Below, piece by piece: positions 23,159-32,650 of a stretch of 39,708 bases of DNA (position 1 is the stretch's first letter; each line of letters starts with the position of its first letter). The stretch spans positions 1 through 39,708 of the forward strand of contig JAEZSC010000011.1 in the NCBI GenBank assembly GCA_023422005.1, read 5' to 3'. Position numbers and translations under genes: made by a program. The notes under the pieces were generated by a model. The model saw nothing but the letters and a program-made list of their open reading frames with translations. It was not told the DNA's origin and did not search any database. This DNA is from Bacillota bacterium. Lineage in GTDB: Bacteria > Bacillota > Clostridia > Christensenellales > UMGS416.

Positions 23159-23683
23159 TCACCTTTTGTTCTCATCGGTAAGCTTTTGTTGCATGAATTC
23201 CAGAAGCGGAATTATGCCGTTATTATTCAAGTCAATGAAGATTTTGTGCGTCGCACTGTATATCTCTAGCAGCGGCCCCATCGGCTTACATGCAACCTTT
23301 TCCACATCATTCCATGTGATGACTTTAGGCTCCTTCCTGAAAATTCTGAACTGCTTAATTTGGTCCTGATTGTACTCAATTCGGTCATAAACAGCCACGC
23401 AGACCATAAAAATACCCAGGGCTAGGAAAAACGACGCTAAGAAATAAAACAAGAGCAAATCCGCATAAAGACTCTCAGAATCCCATGCAGCATAAACAAA
23501 TGCTGCTAGGCTAAATGAAAACGAGATATACGCAAGGCCCTTATTGCGTGTTCTTAATCTAATGATATGGTAACCTTGCTCGTTTGTCTGTAATGAGGCC
23601 CGAAGAGCTTTGCTTGTTGTGGTGTATATAATGAGTGCCAAAGATATTGCCCCTCCAATAATGGATACGCAAACTTTTAGCAT
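23159..23683 (-). CDS. Membrane protein with PH-like C-terminal domain
   Basis: Predicted 174 aa. N-terminal helix (about 5-22), two adjacent helices (about 52-100), then a soluble domain of about 65 residues with IEYNQDQIKQFRIFRKEPKVITWNDVEKV, the strand pattern of bacterial PH-like domains. ATG 23683 is preferred to GTG 23686 because AAAGGG is better spaced. It directly follows two micro-ORFs on the same strand. Not a recognised named family; membrane proteins of this build occur as immunity proteins (inference from context). Confidence 0.6.
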   Translation of the reverse strand: MLKVCVSIIGGAISLALIIYTTTSKALRASLQTNEQGYHIIRLRTRNKGLAYISFSFSLAAFVYAAWDSESLYADLLLFYFLASFFLALGIFMVCVAVYDRIEYNQDQIKQFRIFRKEPKVITWNDVEKVACKPMGPLLEIYSATHKIFIDLNNNGIIPLLEFMQQKLTDENKR

Positions 23684-23686
23684 CAC

Positions 23687-23842
23687 TCATTTCCCTTTCT
23701 TCATAAAGTAATCTTGCAAATATAAGATAACCATTAACACCGAAAGACAGGCAAATACCCAAAACACCTTGATGCCAAATAACCGGTTAAACTCAAAATC
23801 GCTCTCGAAGCCATTTGCAACAAGACTAAAAAAATTCGCCAT
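23687..23842 (-). CDS. 51-aa membrane protein
   Basis: Too short for the usual cut-off. Begins MANFFSLVANGF and has one strongly hydrophobic helix (VFWVFACLSVLMVILYL), then a basic tail MKKGK. Its TGA is immediately followed by the next gene's start, suggesting coupling. Ribosome site is weak. Codon pattern and the single helix make it look real. Confidence 0.5.
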   Translation of the reverse strand: MANFFSLVANGFESDFEFNRLFGIKVFWVFACLSVLMVILYLQDYFMKKGK

Positions 23843-23849
23843 TTTTTAT

Positions 23850-23954
23850 TCAGCCTGACCCTTTTAATACCAGTTTTCTTGCTCCTGTATTTCTATCAAC
23901 GCTAAGAGCCACTGTAAAAAACCAAGAACCTAAGAATAGCAAATAATATAGCAT
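23850..23954 (-). CDS. 34-aa membrane peptide
   Basis: Too short for the usual cut-off. The ATG at 23954 has AGGAG at ideal spacing. One N-terminal hydrophobic helix (MLYYLLFLGSWFFTVAL) and a basic tail. It ends eight bases before the 51-aa ORF, so three small genes form one unit. Confidence 0.5.
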   Translation of the reverse strand: MLYYLLFLGSWFFTVALSVDRNTGARKLVLKGSG

Positions 23955-24072
23955 AATGACTCCTGCAATTACTATCCACAGCGAATTTTGCCGGCCAGTC
24001 GTCTAGGATAAAATCTCATCGTTTTAAACTCTACTCTTTATTTTTCCATATATATCATTATATCACGAAAGA

Positions 24073-24099
24073 GGGCTGTCCCTTTCGGAACAGCCCCCT
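24073..24099 (-). terminator. Terminator of the giant surface-protein gene
   Basis: GGGCTGT (24073-24079) and ACAGCCC (24090-24096) with two inner pairs and a TTTC loop; T-rich on both sides. It lies 38 bases beyond the gene's stop. Confidence 0.65.
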
Positions 24100-24136
24100 T
24101 TTGCTTGTTGGATTGCCCGCGGTTCCCCGCTAAGCT

Positions 24137-27100
24137 TTATTGCTTAGGAGTCTTGTAGGTCTTGCGCCGGCGGGTGATCACGACCAGCACCGCACCCAAC
24201 AGCAGCGCCGCGCCGCCGCCCAGAAGGATGTTGTAATCCATGGAGCCGGTCTGATAATCCTTGGTGTCGTCCAGCTCGTTGGTCACGGTTATCTCGGTGA
24301 TTTCACCGGCGGGTACGTCCACGGGGATCGGTGTTGTGTTGAGCTTGTAGGCCTTCGGGGCCGAGGTCTCCACCAGGTAGTAGGTGCCGGCCTCCAAATC
24401 CTTGAACTCGATGATGCCGTCCACCCCTGTGACGCCGGTGGCCACCAGCACCCTGAGTGCTTCGTCGGCGTAGAGGTTGAACTTGGCGTTGACCAGGGGC
24501 TTCTGGGTATAGCCGTCCACCTTGAGCAGGTTGAGCTGGCCCAGTTCATCCTCAAAGCCGCCGGTGTCGTCCTCCTGGTTGGTCAGCGTGAGCACCGCGC
24601 GGTTGTTGGCCATGACGGTCACGGGAATCGGCGTGTCGTTGAGGATGAAGTTTTCCGGTGCCCTGGTCTCCAGCACCCAGTAGGTGCCGGTCGTCAGGTT
24701 GTCCACGTTGATCTCGCCGTTTTCGTCGGTGGTGCCGGAGGCAACCAGCTCGGTAAGCTCCTCGTCAAAGTAGATGTTGAAGGCTGCGTCTGCCAGCGGC
24801 ATGCCGTCCTCGGCGTTCACCTTGAGCAGCTGCAGCTGTCCGGGCGCTGCCGCGTTGGTAAGCGCCACTTCGGCGGTCTTGCCCAGTTGCACCGTCACGG
24901 TGTGCACGGTGCTGTCCAGCACGTATCCGTCGGGCGCTTTGGTCTCTTGAACGTACCAAGTGCCGGGCGTAAGCGCTGCGCTGGTCACGGTGCCGTCTGC
25001 GGTCGTCGTCAGCGTGATCGCGCCGGTGAAGTCCTCATTGTCCGCCAGGGAAAATTCGACGCCGGCCAGCGCGTCCCCGGTGTCTGCGTCGGTCTTGATG
25101 ATCTTCAGGAAGCTCTGCGGGTCGTTTAGCAGCGCCACCTCAGCGGTCTTGCCCAGCTCCACTTTAACGGTGTGCACGGTGCTGTCCAGCACATACCCGG
25201 CGGGAGCCAGGGTCTCCTTGGCATACCAGGTGCCGGGCGTAAGCGCTGCGCTGGTCACGGTGCCGTCTGCGGTCGTCGTCAGCGTGATCGCGTCGGTGAA
25301 GTCTTCATTGTCGGCCAGGGAGAACACGGCGCCGGCCAGCTTTGCGCCGGTCACCGTATCGGTCTTGATGAGCTTGAGCCAGCCCTGGGGCTCGTTCTCG
25401 AAGGTCACCTGGGCCGTCTGGCCTGCGGCCAGCGTCACGGTCTTGGGCGTCGTGTCGATCACATAACCGTCGGGGGCGGAAACTTCTTTGACTTCATAGA
25501 CACCAGGCAACAGGTTGCTGACATCAGCGATGCCGTCGTCACCGGTCTTCACCGTCCAGGTTTCGCCGAACACGGCGGCCCACAGGCGGCTGAACAGATT
25601 CTGCTCCGGCTTGGAGATTTCCAGTGTGACGTTGGCCACGGGCAGGCCTGTGGCGCTGTCGGTCTTGAGGATGCGGATCGCTGCCAGCTTCTGGTTCTCG
25701 TAGGTCACCATATGATCGAGTACCAGCGCTTCCGCGGCGTCATAGCCCACCGTAAAGTTCACGGTGCCGCTCAGCGAAACGTACCCTTCGGGCACGGCGG
25801 TCTCAGTGATCGCGTATTCGCCCCACTCCAGGCCGCTCAGCGTGGCGGTCTGGCCGTTGGTCAGCGTGACATCCTGGCTGTAGCCGCCGGGGCCGGTGAC
25901 CTTCAGCGTGAACACGGTCGGGTCATCGTCGGCAGCGCCGTCCACGGTCTTGGTCAGTTCCAGGCTGCCCAGCTGGCGGTTGGTCGCCACGACGCTGTAG
26001 TTCAGCGTGGCCCCTGCCGCCGTGCCGATGGTTACCTTTACGCCCTTGGTCACATCGGCTGTATCCACCGGCGTGCCGCCGATCCAATCGTTGAGCCTGT
26101 AGCCGTCGGTCGGGTCTTCGGTGATCGTGTAGGTGCCCCAGGGCAGGCCGGAGAGCTCATAGATCAGGCTGCCGGCGCTCCAGGTAATGCCCTGGGCCCA
26201 GTTCTTGTTGGTGCTGTCGCCATCGCGCACCACGGAGAAGCGGAACGTGTCGCCGGTCTGCAGCGTGCCCAGTACGCTCTTGATGATCGTGAGCCGGCCG
26301 ACGTCGTCGGTGGCGTTGGAAGCTTCCAACGCATATTCCAGCTTGGCGCTGCTGCCGGAGCCGATGGTCACGATCACGGAACTGCCGCTGACCGCCGCGC
26401 CATCCAGTGTCCAGCCGGTCAGGCGATAGCCGGACGTGGCGTTTTCGGTGATCGTGTAGGTGCCCCAGGGCAGGCCGGTCAGCTCGATGGGCGATGCGCC
26501 TGCCGTGGTGGTCTTGCCCGCGGCATAGTTGGGTTTGAGGCCGGTGACGGGGTCATTGGCGTCTTGCTGGCGGGTCACGGTGAAGGAGAAGGTGTCGCCG
26601 GCGTTGCCCTGCGAGCCTTGGCCAAACGCGGCCTTGGAGATCGTCAGCTTGCCCACATTGCCGGTATCGTTGGTGGCCTGCAGCACATACTCCAACTGGG
26701 AGCCGCTGCCGGAGCCGATCTTCACGCTTACACCCTTGGTCACGTCGGCGGCGTCCACCGGTGTGCCACCGGTCCAGCCGGTCAGCTCATACCCGTCCTT
26801 GGCGTCTTCGGTGATCGTGTAGGTGCCCCAGGGCAGATTCTCCAGCACGATGGGAGAGCCGACCTTGGCGGTTCTGCCGCTGGCATAGTTGGTCTTGGGG
26901 GATGCCGTGTCCTCGTTGCGGGTCACGGTGAAGGAGAAGGTATCGTCGGTGTCGCCCAGCGAGCCGGCCGGGAAGGCCTTTTCGATGGTCAGCTTGCCCA
27001 CGTCGTCGGTGTCGTTGTTGGCGGTCAGCTCGAAGCTCAGGCTGGCGCCGTTGCCGGTGCCGATCTTCACTTGGACGCCCTTGGTGGCATCAGCGATGTC

Positions 27101-30100
27101 CACAGGTGCGCCGCCGTTCCAGCTGGCCAGGCGGTAGCCGGCCTTGGGAGCTTCGGTGATGGTATAGGTGCCCCAGGGCAGGTTGGTAAGCTCGATGGGG
27201 CTGCCGATCGTCGCGGTCTTGCCGTCGGCGTAGTTGGTCTTGGGGGAGGCATCCTCATCGCGGGTCACGATGAAGCTGAAGGTATCGGAACTGTCGCCGA
27301 TGGAACCATCCAGGAAAGCCTTGTTGATGGTCAGCTTCCCGTCATCCGAGGTGTCGTTGGCGGCTGTGGCGGTGGCCGTCAGGCTGGCGCCAGCACCGGA
27401 GCCGATCTTCACGGTCACGCCCTTGGTGGCGTCGGAGCTGTCCACCGGCGTGCCGCCGGTCCAGCCGGTCAGTTGATAGCCGTCCTTGGCATCTTCGGTG
27501 ATGGTATAGGTGCCCCAGGGCAGGTTGGTAAGCACGATGGGGCTGCCGATCTTGGCGGTCTTGCCGTCGGCATAGTTGGTCTTGGGAGAGGCGGTATCCT
27601 CATTGCGGGTCACGGTGAAACTGAAGGTGTCATCGGTGTTGCCCAGCGAGCCTGCGGGGAAGGCCTTTTCGATGGTCAGCTCGCCCACATCGGCTGTGCC
27701 GTTGGTGGCGGTCAGCGAATAGTACAGGCTGGCACCGGAGCCGGAGCCGATCTTCACGGTCACGCCCTTGCTGGCATCGGAGCTGTCCACCGGCGTGCCG
27801 CCGGTCCAGCTGGTCAGTTGATAGCCGTCCTTGGCGTCTTCGGTGATCGTATAGGTGCCCCAGGGCAGGTTGTTCAGCACAATCGGAGCGCCGATCTTGG
27901 CGGTCTTGCCGCTGGCGTAGTTTGTCTTGGGAGAGGCGGTATCCTCATTGCGGGTCACGGTGAAGCTGAAGGTGTCATCGGCGTTGCCCAGCGAGCCCGC
28001 GGGGAAGGCCTTCTCGATGGTCAGCTCGCCCACATCGGCTGTGCCGTTTGTGGCGGTCAGCGAATAATACAGGCTGGCGCCGCTGCCGGAGCCGATCTTC
28101 ACGCTTACACCCTTGCCCACGTCGGATGCATCCACCGGCGTGCCGCCGGCCCAGCTGGCCAGCCGGTAGCCGTCCTTGGGAGCTTCGGTGATGGTATAGG
28201 TGCCCCAGGGCAGGTTGGTTAGCTCGATGGGGCTGCTTATCGTCGCGGTCTTGCCGGCGGCGTAGTTGGTCTTGGGGGAGGCATCCTCATCGCGGGTCAC
28301 GATGAAGCTGAAGGTATCGGCACTGTCACCGATGGAACCATCCAGGAACGCTTTGTTGATGGTGAGCTCGCCCACATCTTTTGTATCGTTGGTGGCCGTG
28401 GCGGTGGCCGTCAGGCTGGCGCCGGAACCGGAGCCGATCTTCACGGTCACGCCCTTGGTAACGTCTGTGGAATCCACCAGCGTGCCGCCGGACCAGCCGG
28501 CCAGTTGATAACCGTCCTTGGCATCCTCGGTGATCGTGTAAGTGCCCCAGGGCAGGTTCTCCAGCACGATGGGGCTGCCGACCTTGGCGGACTTGCCGGC
28601 GGCATAGTTGGTCCTGGGGGAGGCATCCTCGTTGCGGGTCACGATGAAACCGAAGGCGTCATCGGCATTGGCCAGCGAGCCGGCGGGGAAGGCCTTCTCG
28701 ATGGTCAGTTTGCCATTGTCCACGGTGTCATTGGTGGCGGTGGCGGTCACGGTGAGGCTGGCGCCGCTGGCGGTACCGATCTTGACGCTCACGCCCTTGG
28801 TGATGTCGGAGGAATCCACCGGCGTGCCGCCGGCCCAGCCGGTTAGCTGGTAGTTGTCCTTGGCGTTCTCAGAGATCGTGTAGGTGCCCCAGGGCAGGTT
28901 CTCCAGCACGATGGGGCTGCCGACTTTGGCGGACTTGCCGGCGGCATAGTTGGTCTTGGGATCAGCGTCCTCATTGCGGGTCACGGTGAAGCTGAAAGCA
29001 TCATCGGTGTCGCCCAGCGAGCCGGCGGGATAGGCCTTCTGGATCGTGAGCTTGCCCATGTCCTTGGTATCATTGGTGGCCTTGACGGTGGCGCTCAAGC
29101 TCGCGCCACTGCCAGCGCCGATGGTTACGGTGATGCCTTTGGTGATGTCGGAGGCGTCCACCGGCGTGCCACCGGTCCAGCCGGTCAGTTGATAGCCGTC
29201 CTTGGCGTCCTCGGTGATCGTGTAGGTGCCCCAGGGCAGGTTGGTGAGCTCTATGGGAGAGCCGACCTTGGCTGTCTTGCCGCTGGCGTAGTTGGGCTTC
29301 GGAGCAGCATCCTCGTTGCGGGTCACGGTGAAGCTGAAGGTGTCATCGGTGTTGCCCAACGAGCCGGTGGGATATTCCTTCTGTATCGTCAGCTCGCCCA
29401 CATCGGCTGTGTCGTTGGTGGCGGTGGCGGTGGCCGTGAGGCTGGCACCGGCACCGGAGCCGATCTTTACGGTCACGCCCTTGGCGACGTCGGAGGCTTC
29501 CACCAATGTGCCACCGGTCCATCCGGTCAGCCGGTAGCCGTCCTTGGAATTTTCAGTGATTGTGTAGGTGCCCCAAGGCAGGTTTTCCAGCACGATGGGG
29601 GCGCCGATCTTGGCTGTTTTGCCGCTGGCGTAGTTGGTCTTGGGGGCGGCGTCCTCATTGCGGGTCACAGTGAAGCTGAAGGTGTCGTCGGCGTTGCCCA
29701 TGGAGCCGGCGGGGAAGACCTTTTCGATCGTGAGTTTGCCGTTGTCCACGGTGTCGTTGGTGGCCTTGGCGGTAATGTTCAAGCTGGCGCCGCTGCCGGT
29801 GCCAATCTTCACTTTGATTCCCTTGGTGATGTCGGAGGCATCCACCGGCGTGCCGCCGGTCCAACCATTGAGCTCATATCCATACTTGGAGTTCTCTGTA
29901 ATGGTATAAGTGCCCCAGGGCAGGTTTTCCAGCACGATGGGAGAGCCGATCTTGGCGGTTCTGCCGGCGGCGTAGTTGGGCTTGGGAGAAGCAGTATCCT
30001 CGTCGCGGGTCACGATGAAGCTGAAAGCATCATCGGTGTCGCCCAGCGAGCCGGCGGGGTAGGCCTTTTGGATCGTGAGCTTGCCCACGTCCTTGGTATC

Positions 30101-30952
30101 ATTGGTGGCCTTCATGGTGGCGCTCAAGGTCGCTCCGCTGGCGGTACCGATCTTGACGCTCACGCCCTTGGTGAAATCGGAGGAATCCACCAGGGCGCCG
30201 CCGGTCCAGCCGGTCAGGCGATAGCCGTCCTTGGCATCCTCGGTGATCGTGTAAGTACCCCAGGGCAGGTTCTCCAGCACGATGGGGCTGCCGACCTTGG
30301 CGGATTTGCCGGCGGCATAGTTGGTCTTGGGGGCAGCGTCCTCGTTGCGGGTCACGGTGAAGCTGAACGTGTCGTTGACGTTGCCCAGCGAGCCGGCGGG
30401 ATAGTCTTTCTGTATCGTCAGCCTGCCCGCGCCGGTGTCGTTGGTGGCGGTGGCGGTGGCCGTGAGGCTGGCGCCGGTACCTGCGCCAATCTTGATAGTC
30501 ACACCTTTGGTGACGTCTCCGGCGTTCACCAATGTGCCACCGGTCCATCCGGTCAGCCGGTAGCCGTCCTTGGAATTTTCCGTGATGGTGTAGGTGCCCC
30601 AGGGCAGGTTTTCCAGCACGATGGGGGCGCCGATCTTGGCTGTTCTACCGCTGGCGTAGTTGGTCTTGGGGGCCGCGTCCTCATTGCGGGTCACAGTGAA
30701 GCTGAAGGTGTCATCGGTGTTGCCCATGGAGCCGGCGGGGAAGGCCTTTCCAATCGTGAGTTTGCCGTTGTCCACGGTGTCGTTGGTGGCTTTGGCGGTA
30801 ACGATCAAGCCGGCGCCGCTGCCGGTGCCAATCTTCACGGTGACGCCCTTGGTGATGTCGGAGGCATTCACCAGCGTGCCGCCGGTCCAGCCGGTCAGTC
30901 TGTAATTGGCTTTGGGAGCCTCGGTGATCGTGTATGTGCCCCAGGGCAGGTT
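24137..30952 (-). CDS. Giant repeat surface protein, main part after an in-frame stop
   Basis: About 2270 codons in the same frame as the signal-peptide-bearing part at 30953-32608, separated only by the TAA at 30953-30955. It has no own signal or ribosome site; the apparent start at 30871 is an internal GTG inside a repeat. Content in order: the rest of repeat 2, repeats 3-16 of about 114 aa (pattern xLTIxKAxPAGS, FSFxVTR, NLPWGTYTITE, GYxLTGW, ATNDT), then five to six SpaA/Cna_B domains (KTD...ETxAPxGYV) able to form Lys isopeptide bonds. The end is YQTGSMD, a membrane helix and RRRKTYK, a sortase-type anchor with a non-standard motif. A class D sortase lies upstream. Without readthrough the C-terminal anchor is lost. 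Confidence 0.88.
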   Translation of the reverse strand, partial: NLPWGTYTITEAPKANYRLTGWTGGTLVNASDITKGVTVKIGTGSGAGLIVTAKATNDTVDNGKLTIGKAFPAGSMGNTDDTFSFTVTRNEDAAPKTNYASGRTAKIGAPIVLENLPWGTYTITENSKDGYRLTGWTGGTLVNAGDVTKGVTIKIGAGTGASLTATATATNDTGAGRLTIQKDYPAGSLGNVNDTFSFTVTRNEDAAPKTNYAAGKSAKVGSPIVLENLPWGTYTITEDAKDGYRLTGWTGGALVDSSDFTKGVSVKIGTASGATLSATMKATNDTKDVGKLTIQKAYPAGSLGDTDDAFSFIVTRDEDTASPKPNYAAGRTAKIGSPIVLENLPWGTYTITENSKYGYELNGWTGGTPVDASDITKGIKVKIGTGSGASLNITAKATNDTVDNGKLTIEKVFPAGSMGNADDTFSFTVTRNEDAAPKTNYASGKTAKIGAPIVLENLPWGTYTITENSKDGYRLTGWTGGTLVEASDVAKGVTVKIGSGAGASLTATATATNDTADVGELTIQKEYPTGSLGNTDDTFSFTVTRNEDAAPKPNYASGKTAKVGSPIELTNLPWGTYTITEDAKDGYQLTGWTGGTPVDASDITKGITVTIGAGSGASLSATVKATNDTKDMGKLTIQKAYPAGSLGDTDDAFSFTVTRNEDADPKTNYAAGKSAKVGSPIVLENLPWGTYTISENAKDNYQLTGWAGGTPVDSSDITKGVSVKIGTASGASLTVTATATNDTVDNGKLTIEKAFPAGSLANADDAFGFIVTRNEDASPRTNYAAGKSAKVGSPIVLENLPWGTYTITEDAKDGYQLAGWSGGTLVDSTDVTKGVTVKIGSGSGASLTATATATNDTKDVGELTINKAFLDGSIGDSADTFSFIVTRDEDASPKTNYAAGKTATISSPIELTNLPWGTYTITEAPKDGYRLASWAGGTPVDASDVGKGVSVKIGSGSGASLYYSLTATNGTADVGELTIEKAFPAGSLGNADDTFSFTVTRNEDTASPKTNYASGKTAKIGAPIVLNNLPWGTYTITEDAKDGYQLTSWTGGTPVDSSDASKGVTVKIGSGSGASLYYSLTATNGTADVGELTIEKAFPAGSLGNTDDTFSFTVTRNEDTASPKTNYADGKTAKIGSPIVLTNLPWGTYTITEDAKDGYQLTGWTGGTPVDSSDATKGVTVKIGSGAGASLTATATAANDTSDDGKLTINKAFLDGSIGDSSDTFSFIVTRDEDASPKTNYADGKTATIGSPIELTNLPWGTYTITEAPKAGYRLASWNGGAPVDIADATKGVQVKIGTGNGASLSFELTANNDTDDVGKLTIEKAFPAGSLGDTDDTFSFTVTRNEDTASPKTNYASGRTAKVGSPIVLENLPWGTYTITEDAKDGYELTGWTGGTPVDAADVTKGVSVKIGSGSGSQLEYVLQATNDTGNVGKLTISKAAFGQGSQGNAGDTFSFTVTRQQDANDPVTGLKPNYAAGKTTTAGASPIELTGLPWGTYTITENATSGYRLTGWTLDGAAVSGSSVIVTIGSGSSAKLEYALEASNATDDVGRLTIIKSVLGTLQTGDTFRFSVVRDGDSTNKNWAQGITWSAGSLIYELSGLPWGTYTITEDPTDGYRLNDWIGGTPVDTADVTKGVKVTIGTAAGATLNYSVVATNRQLGSLELTKTVDGAADDDPTVFTLKVTGPGGYSQDVTLTNGQTATLSGLEWGEYAITETAVPEGYVSLSGTVNFTVGYDAAEALVLDHMVTYENQKLAAIRILKTDSATGLPVANVTLEISKPEQNLFSRLWAAVFGETWTVKTGDDGIADVSNLLPGVYEVKEVSAPDGYVIDTTPKTVTLAAGQTAQVTFENEPQGWLKLIKTDTVTGAKLAGAVFSLADNEDFTDAITLTTTADGTVTSAALTPGTWYAKETLAPAGYVLDSTVHTVKVELGKTAEVALLNDPQSFLKIIKTDADTGDALAGVEFSLADNEDFTGAITLTTTADGTVTSAALTPGTWYVQETKAPDGYVLDSTVHTVTVQLGKTAEVALTNAAAPGQLQLLKVNAEDGMPLADAAFNIYFDEELTELVASGTTDENGEINVDNLTTGTYWVLETRAPENFILNDTPIPVTVMANNRAVLTLTNQEDDTGGFEDELGQLNLLKVDGYTQKPLVNAKFNLYADEALRVLVATGVTGVDGIIEFKDLEAGTYYLVETSAPKAYKLNTTPIPVDVPAGEITEITVTNELDDTKDYQTGSMDYNILLGGGAALLLGAVLVVITRRRKTYKTPKQ

Positions 30953-31462
30953 TTACAGCACGATGGGGCTGGTGATCGTAGCGGTCCTTCCGCTGGCGTA
31001 GTTGGGCTTGGGAGAAGCGGTATCCTCGTTGCGGGTCACGACGAAGCTGAAGGTGTCGCCGGCGTTGCCCATGGAGCCGGTGGGGAAGGCCTTCTGGATC
31101 GTGAGTTTGCCCACGTCTTTCGTATCGTTGGTGGCACGCACCGTGTAGCTGAGGCTGGCGCCGCTGCCGGTGCCAATCTTCACTTTAACACCCTTGGTGA
31201 AGTCGCTGGCGTCCGCCAACGTGCCACCGGTCCATCCGGTCAGCCGGTAGCCATTCTTGGGAACCTCGGTGATCGTGTATGTGCCCCAGGGCAGGTTGTT
31301 CAGCTCAATGGGGCTGCTGATCGTGGCGGTCTTGCCTTCGGCATAGTTGGTCTTGGGGGAGGCCGTATCCGCATCCCGGGTCACGATGAAGCTGAAGGCA
31401 TCGCCGGCGTTGCCTATGGAGCCGTTGGGGAAGGCCTTTTGGATGGTGATGTGGCCGTTATC
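25970..31462 (-). repeat. Tandem array of 16 DUF5979/Cna_B-like repeats
   Basis: Sixteen units of about 340 bases, each encoding one domain from xLTI to ATNDT. Inner units are near-identical in DNA, with NLPWGTYTITE almost invariant; the outermost units (1, 15, 16) are most diverged. Units 3-4-5 and 6-7-8 resemble each other in threes (AFPAGSM, then YPxGSLGN, then AYPAGSLGDTDDAF). Units 10 and 13 share AFLDGSIGDS and EAPKxGYRLAS. This points to growth by unequal exchange of three-unit blocks. The DUF5979 label is by resemblance. Confidence 0.85.
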
Positions 31463-32608
31463 CAATGTGCTGTTGGTGGCATGCACCGTTACGGTGGAGG
31501 CATTCACGGGTACTGCATACAGCGTCTTACCCGGAATCTTCGTGGTGTTCGCTGCAACCTCCACGCCACCAATCTTGATGCTATCCAACTTGTACCCGGC
31601 CTGAGCAACTTCCTCGATGTAATACGTACCATACGGCACGCTGATCGAAGCGCCGGCTGCCGAGCCCGCTGCCACCGTCATCGGCGACAGGCCGGAGCCC
31701 AATACAGCACCGATGCTGTTGTAGACATTAAAGGTAAAGGAGCGAGTATCTGACGGATCGTTTACGATGCTGTTCTTGACGATCTTAAGCGAGCCAATCG
31801 ATACTTTGTTCTTGCATATGATATTATAGTTTGTTGGATTATCACAGTTTGTTGTATATCCGCTGCCAGAAGGGCTGGGATCCCCGATTATGATCGTCAT
31901 TGGGTTGGTGAGGGTTTCTTTATTTGCATCGACATCATGGAACTTTACGAACTGAGTTCCGCCCGTGTTCGACTCAGTCAGGGTGTAAGTGCCATAGCGC
32001 AGATAAGAGAACGTCGCGGTTTGATTTGCTTTGATCGTTTTCTGACGTGTGATGCCAGAGCTTCCTGGGCCAGTCAGTACGAAGGTGAAGTCAGCGTCAG
32101 AGGATCCGCTTTCCATTTTCTTCGTAACCTTTATCGACCCAGTGGGCTGATAATTCGTGCAGAAGAACAGATGGCTTATGGCAGGATCTTTTACGGTCGA
32201 AGCAGTAATTACCGGGCTGCGGTCTGCATTGTAGGTCACACGAATATTATAGGCTCCATTGGCGCCGGCAGTTTTTTGCACCAGATTGCCATTGGGGCCG
32301 TAAACATAAAGACCTGTGCCCGCTTTTACGATGACATACAGGATATCAGGTCTGCCCAAAGCGTTATAGCTTAGGCTGCTTTTGTTATCCTTGGTAAAGA
32401 AAGTATCATCACCGGTGACGGTATAACTGGCACGCGGCGGATCCAATTTCGCGATATACAGATTACCGAGGCCAAAAGCGGTAAACTGTCTCCAATCCTC
32501 ACCACTGTTTCTTGGCGATACCAGCGCGCCGGCCATAGCAACGGGTAAGTTACCAAATATCATCAGGAAGACTGTGATGAATACGATAACTTTTCTGATG
32601 CTCCTCAT
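30953..32608 (-). CDS. Giant repeat surface protein, N-terminal part ending at a premature TAA
   Basis: 551 aa as read. AGGAGG precedes the ATG at 32608. A secretion signal (RKVIVFITVFLMIFGNLPVAMAGA) covers residues about 5-28. A unique N-terminal region follows to about 180, probably the binding head, then two beta-sandwich domains (TGSIKVTKKMES and IGSLKIVKNS starts), repeat 1 and half of repeat 2. It stops at codon 552: TAA within SPIVL-stop-NLPWGTYT, where every comparable repeat has GAA or an equivalent sense codon. The frame stays open for 2271 more codons afterwards. So this is one gene of 2823 codons (24137-32608) broken by a single base, or a site of readthrough. Truncated product would be secreted unanchored. 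Confidence 0.88.
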   Translation of the reverse strand: MRSIRKVIVFITVFLMIFGNLPVAMAGALVSPRNSGEDWRQFTAFGLGNLYIAKLDPPRASYTVTGDDTFFTKDNKSSLSYNALGRPDILYVIVKAGTGLYVYGPNGNLVQKTAGANGAYNIRVTYNADRSPVITASTVKDPAISHLFFCTNYQPTGSIKVTKKMESGSSDADFTFVLTGPGSSGITRQKTIKANQTATFSYLRYGTYTLTESNTGGTQFVKFHDVDANKETLTNPMTIIIGDPSPSGSGYTTNCDNPTNYNIICKNKVSIGSLKIVKNSIVNDPSDTRSFTFNVYNSIGAVLGSGLSPMTVAAGSAAGASISVPYGTYYIEEVAQAGYKLDSIKIGGVEVAANTTKIPGKTLYAVPVNASTVTVHATNSTLDNGHITIQKAFPNGSIGNAGDAFSFIVTRDADTASPKTNYAEGKTATISSPIELNNLPWGTYTITEVPKNGYRLTGWTGGTLADASDFTKGVKVKIGTGSGASLSYTVRATNDTKDVGKLTIQKAFPTGSMGNAGDTFSFVVTRNEDTASPKPNYASGRTATITSPIVL

Positions 32609-32650
32609 TGATTTTCCTCCTAAAATTTGTCTGGTTGTAACAGAGCTTTT

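Noticed and set aside
24137..30952. Start of an independent gene at 30871
   Set aside because: It is a GTG inside a repeat (LVNASD); no signal peptide or ribosome site, so it is the continuation of the interrupted gene.
25970..31462. CRISPR array
   Set aside because: Units are about 340 bases, protein-coding in frame, and have no spacer-repeat alternation.
25172..31753. Very long plus-strand open frames (1016 and 854 aa) opposite the surface-protein gene
   Set aside because: They are antisense shadows of the repeat array: repetitive GGx-rich translation, no ribosome sites, no domain, and the minus strand has signal peptide, repeats and anchor.
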